Both the position numbers and the translations under genes were made by a program. From NCBI GenBank assembly GCA_020626545.1, contig JAHKZS010000003.1, forward strand, positions 1 through 7,573: a stretch of 7,573 bases of DNA, given 5' to 3'. Positions 5,850-7,573 of the stretch are shown here, piece by piece; the first letter of the stretch is position 1; the number at the start of each line of letters is the position of its first letter. Below the pieces are notes generated by a model, which made no database searches, was not told the DNA's origin, and worked only from the letters and a program-made list of their open reading frames with translations. Origin of the DNA: a bacterium. GTDB lineage: Bacteria > Bacillota > Clostridia > Oscillospirales > Acutalibacteraceae.

Positions 5850-7466
5850 ATGAAAAAATTAACTGCGTTAATCTTAATTCTGACTATAATAGCGTCGGCG
5901 CTTTGCGCTTGTACGCCTCAATATAAAGACCCAACCGAAGAAAATAAAGTCGTAAAATCTAACGATAAATACCGCAACTATTATGAGATTTTTGTCGGCT
6001 CGTTTAACGACAGCGACGGCGACGGTACGGGCGACCTAAAGGGTATTATCGAAAAACTCGATTACCTCAACGACGGCAATCCCAAAACCGATACCGACCT
6101 CGGAATAGACGGTATCTGGCTTACGCCGATTATGCCGTCGCACTCCTACCATAAATACGATGTTAAGGATTATTTCGCGATTGACAGGAGCTTCGGCACT
6201 ATGAAGGACTTCGACAAGCTCGTAAGCGAATGTCACAAACGCGGGATAAATATTATTATAGACCTCGTTTTAAATCACTGCTCTAAGTTTAATCCGCTTT
6301 TTGAGAACGCTTGCAAACAGGCGCTCGGGGGCGATCTTTCTCATGACGCCAAGTATTTCGAGATCGAAAAGTACGACTCTAACCCCGGCGACGCTTATAC
6401 CGAAATCGGAAAGAACTACTACTACGAGTCGAACTTCTCGCCCTATATGCCCGAATGGAATCTCTACGAAAAATGTACCCGCGATTACTTTAAGAAAATA
6501 TCGAAATTCTGGCTTAAAGACCATTCGGTAGACGGCTTCCGCCTCGACGCGACTAAGTACTATACGAGCAAGAAGGGCGACGGTAAGGAGTTCTTAAAGT
6601 GGTTCTACAGTGAGAGCAAAAAGATTAAACCCGACGTTTATATGGTTGGTGAGAACTGGACAGGTAACTCTGAAATCGTCGATATGTACGAGTCAAAAGC
6701 CGACAGCTTCTTCTCGTTCGGGTTCGCCGATTCATCGGGAGCGTTCGTAACCGCGGTGCGTAACCACAGCTCGTTTGGCTTAGTATCTTCCGTCGAAAAG
6801 TTTGAGAAGAATACTAAAAATTCTAATAAAAATCGAATCAACGCCTTTTTCCTCTCTAACCACGACCAAAAACGAAGCGCGAACTACCTCAAAACCGTCG
6901 GCTTAAAGGGTACCAAAATGGCGGCGGCGCTCTATATGCTTATGCCCGGCAACCCATTCATCTACTACGGCGAGGAAATCGGACTTGCTCAGGATTCCTC
7001 TAAAAACGAGGATGAGTATAAGCGAGAGCCGATGATTTGGGACAGTGAAAAACTCCCCGGGATTGTCGTTAATAATATCGCCAAAGCTGATAAATCCCAC
7101 GCTCAGTTCGGCGGAGTTAAACAGCAGGAAAAGGACAAAAACTCTCTGTTGAACTTCTACAAGCGTATAATCAAAATCAAGAACCAAAATCCCGCTATCG
7201 CTCGAGGAACTCTGTCCGAGTATAAGATAGGCGATTCCGAAATCGCGGCTTATAAAGTTACGGTTAAGGACGCTTTACCTATCTATATAATCCATAACCT
7301 CAGCGATTCCGAGGCAAAGGAGATAGAGTTAAAAACACTCTCAACTCTACGCGGAGATTTAGTCGCTTCGAACGACGATAAAACAGACGAACACGTTGTC
7401 CTCGACAACAATACAAAACTCAAACTTCCGCCGTATTCAACGGCAGTTTTACAGGAATTACCATAA
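5850..7466 (+). CDS. Surface lipoprotein alpha-amylase, glycoside hydrolase family 13
   Basis: This 538-residue retaining glycosidase likely cleaves alpha-1,4-glucosidic bonds in starch fragments or maltodextrins outside the membrane. Residues 1-20 are a lipoprotein signal peptide (LCA before Cys21). The TIM barrel (about 42-435) has all GH13 regions: DLVLNH (138-143), GFRLDATK (229-236, nucleophile D233), VGEN (266-269, acid/base E268) and LSNHD (335-339, stabiliser D339). DSDGDGTGD (54-62) resembles a calcium-binding loop. Region V reads MPEWN (200-204), near the MPDLN form of the group between oligo-1,6-glucosidases and neopullulanases (GH13_36-like). A beta-sandwich domain C fills about 440-538; no starch-binding or surface-layer domain is present. 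It lies 108 nt after the permease genes, past a terminator. A related alpha-glucosidase or neopullulanase activity is possible; the subfamily is a by-eye guess. Confidence 0.88.
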   Translation: MKKLTALILILTIIASALCACTPQYKDPTEENKVVKSNDKYRNYYEIFVGSFNDSDGDGTGDLKGIIEKLDYLNDGNPKTDTDLGIDGIWLTPIMPSHSYHKYDVKDYFAIDRSFGTMKDFDKLVSECHKRGINIIIDLVLNHCSKFNPLFENACKQALGGDLSHDAKYFEIEKYDSNPGDAYTEIGKNYYYESNFSPYMPEWNLYEKCTRDYFKKISKFWLKDHSVDGFRLDATKYYTSKKGDGKEFLKWFYSESKKIKPDVYMVGENWTGNSEIVDMYESKADSFFSFGFADSSGAFVTAVRNHSSFGLVSSVEKFEKNTKNSNKNRINAFFLSNHDQKRSANYLKTVGLKGTKMAAALYMLMPGNPFIYYGEEIGLAQDSSKNEDEYKREPMIWDSEKLPGIVVNNIAKADKSHAQFGGVKQQEKDKNSLLNFYKRIIKIKNQNPAIARGTLSEYKIGDSEIAAYKVTVKDALPIYIIHNLSDSEAKEIELKTLSTLRGDLVASNDDKTDEHVVLDNNTKLKLPPYSTAVLQELP

Positions 7467-7467
7467 C

Positions 7468-7493
7468 AAAAAGGCTCCCTCGGGAGCCTTTTT
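7468..7493 (+). terminator. Rho-independent terminator after the amylase
   Basis: AAAAAGGCTCC (7468-7478) pairs with GGAGCCTTTTT (7483-7493) around a CTCG tetraloop, with T5 at the end. It begins directly after the stop codon. The A-tract on the 5' side means it could also stop transcription arriving from the right. Confidence 0.92.
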
Positions 7494-7504
7494 CATTTAA
7501 GAAG

Positions 7505-7573
7505 TTAAGGGTAGTAGGTATGAGAAAAGACATTTTAACTTAGCCCTAAGCCCTTAGTCCTTATCTCTAATTA
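7505..7573. repeat. Degenerate 7-bp tandem repeat, cut by the right edge
   Basis: From 7540 the sequence reads TTAGCCC, TAAGCCC, TTAGTCC, TTATCTC and then TAATTA at the edge, successive 7-nt units around TTAGCCC. The same 7-nt phase extends back to TTAAGGG (7505-7511) and TAGTAGG (7512-7518). AAGTTAA (7502-7508) is inverted as TTAACTT (7535-7541), and TAAGGG (7506-7511) can pair with CCCTTA (7551-7556). There is no coding potential. It may be the start of a longer intergenic repeat, but only about 34 nt of clear repeat is visible. Confidence 0.45.

Overview
The window looks like a piece of a moderately AT-rich Gram-positive (Firmicutes) chromosome, most likely a gut-type Clostridia of the Ruminococcus/Oscillospiraceae kind. 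This is inferred from strong AGGAGG-type ribosome binding sites, lipobox signal peptides on both exported proteins, sigma-A-like promoters and the style of the proteins. No rRNA, tRNA, transposase, integrase or CRISPR array is visible.

Layout: (1) 1-1293, minus strand: the first 431 codons of a Mur ligase of the MurE type, cut by the left edge. (2) 1294-1766: a divergent intergenic region with a good minus-strand promoter for the Mur ligase, a plausible plus-strand promoter for the sugar-uptake genes, a cluster of TTGNNCAA motifs (three of them exactly 24 bp apart) and a structured 5' leader. (3) 1767-5741, plus strand: a sugar-binding lipoprotein (MalE-like) and two ABC permeases (MalF-like, MalG-like). 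A G+C-rich hairpin without a U-tract separates the binding protein from the permeases; the permease genes overlap by ATGA. A terminator follows. (4) 5850-7466, plus strand: a lipid-anchored GH13 alpha-amylase-family enzyme, followed by a strong terminator. (5) 7494-7573: a short non-coding tail that ends in a degenerate 7-bp repeat running off the window.

How the genes work together: the surface-anchored GH13 enzyme would cut alpha-glucans or maltodextrins outside the membrane. The binding lipoprotein would capture the products and the two permeases would import them. No ATPase is present, so a shared MsmK/MalK-type ATPase elsewhere would have to energise the transporter. The substrate (alpha-1,4-glucooligosaccharides) is inferred from the amylase neighbour and general family resemblance, not proven. 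The Mur ligase acts in peptidoglycan precursor synthesis and has no evident functional tie to the transporter.

I do not see an obviously new multi-gene system. The most interesting points are the regularly spaced TTGNNCAA motifs, the right-edge heptad repeat, the divergent DNSR-type Mur ligase, and the two structured RNA segments around the binding-protein gene.
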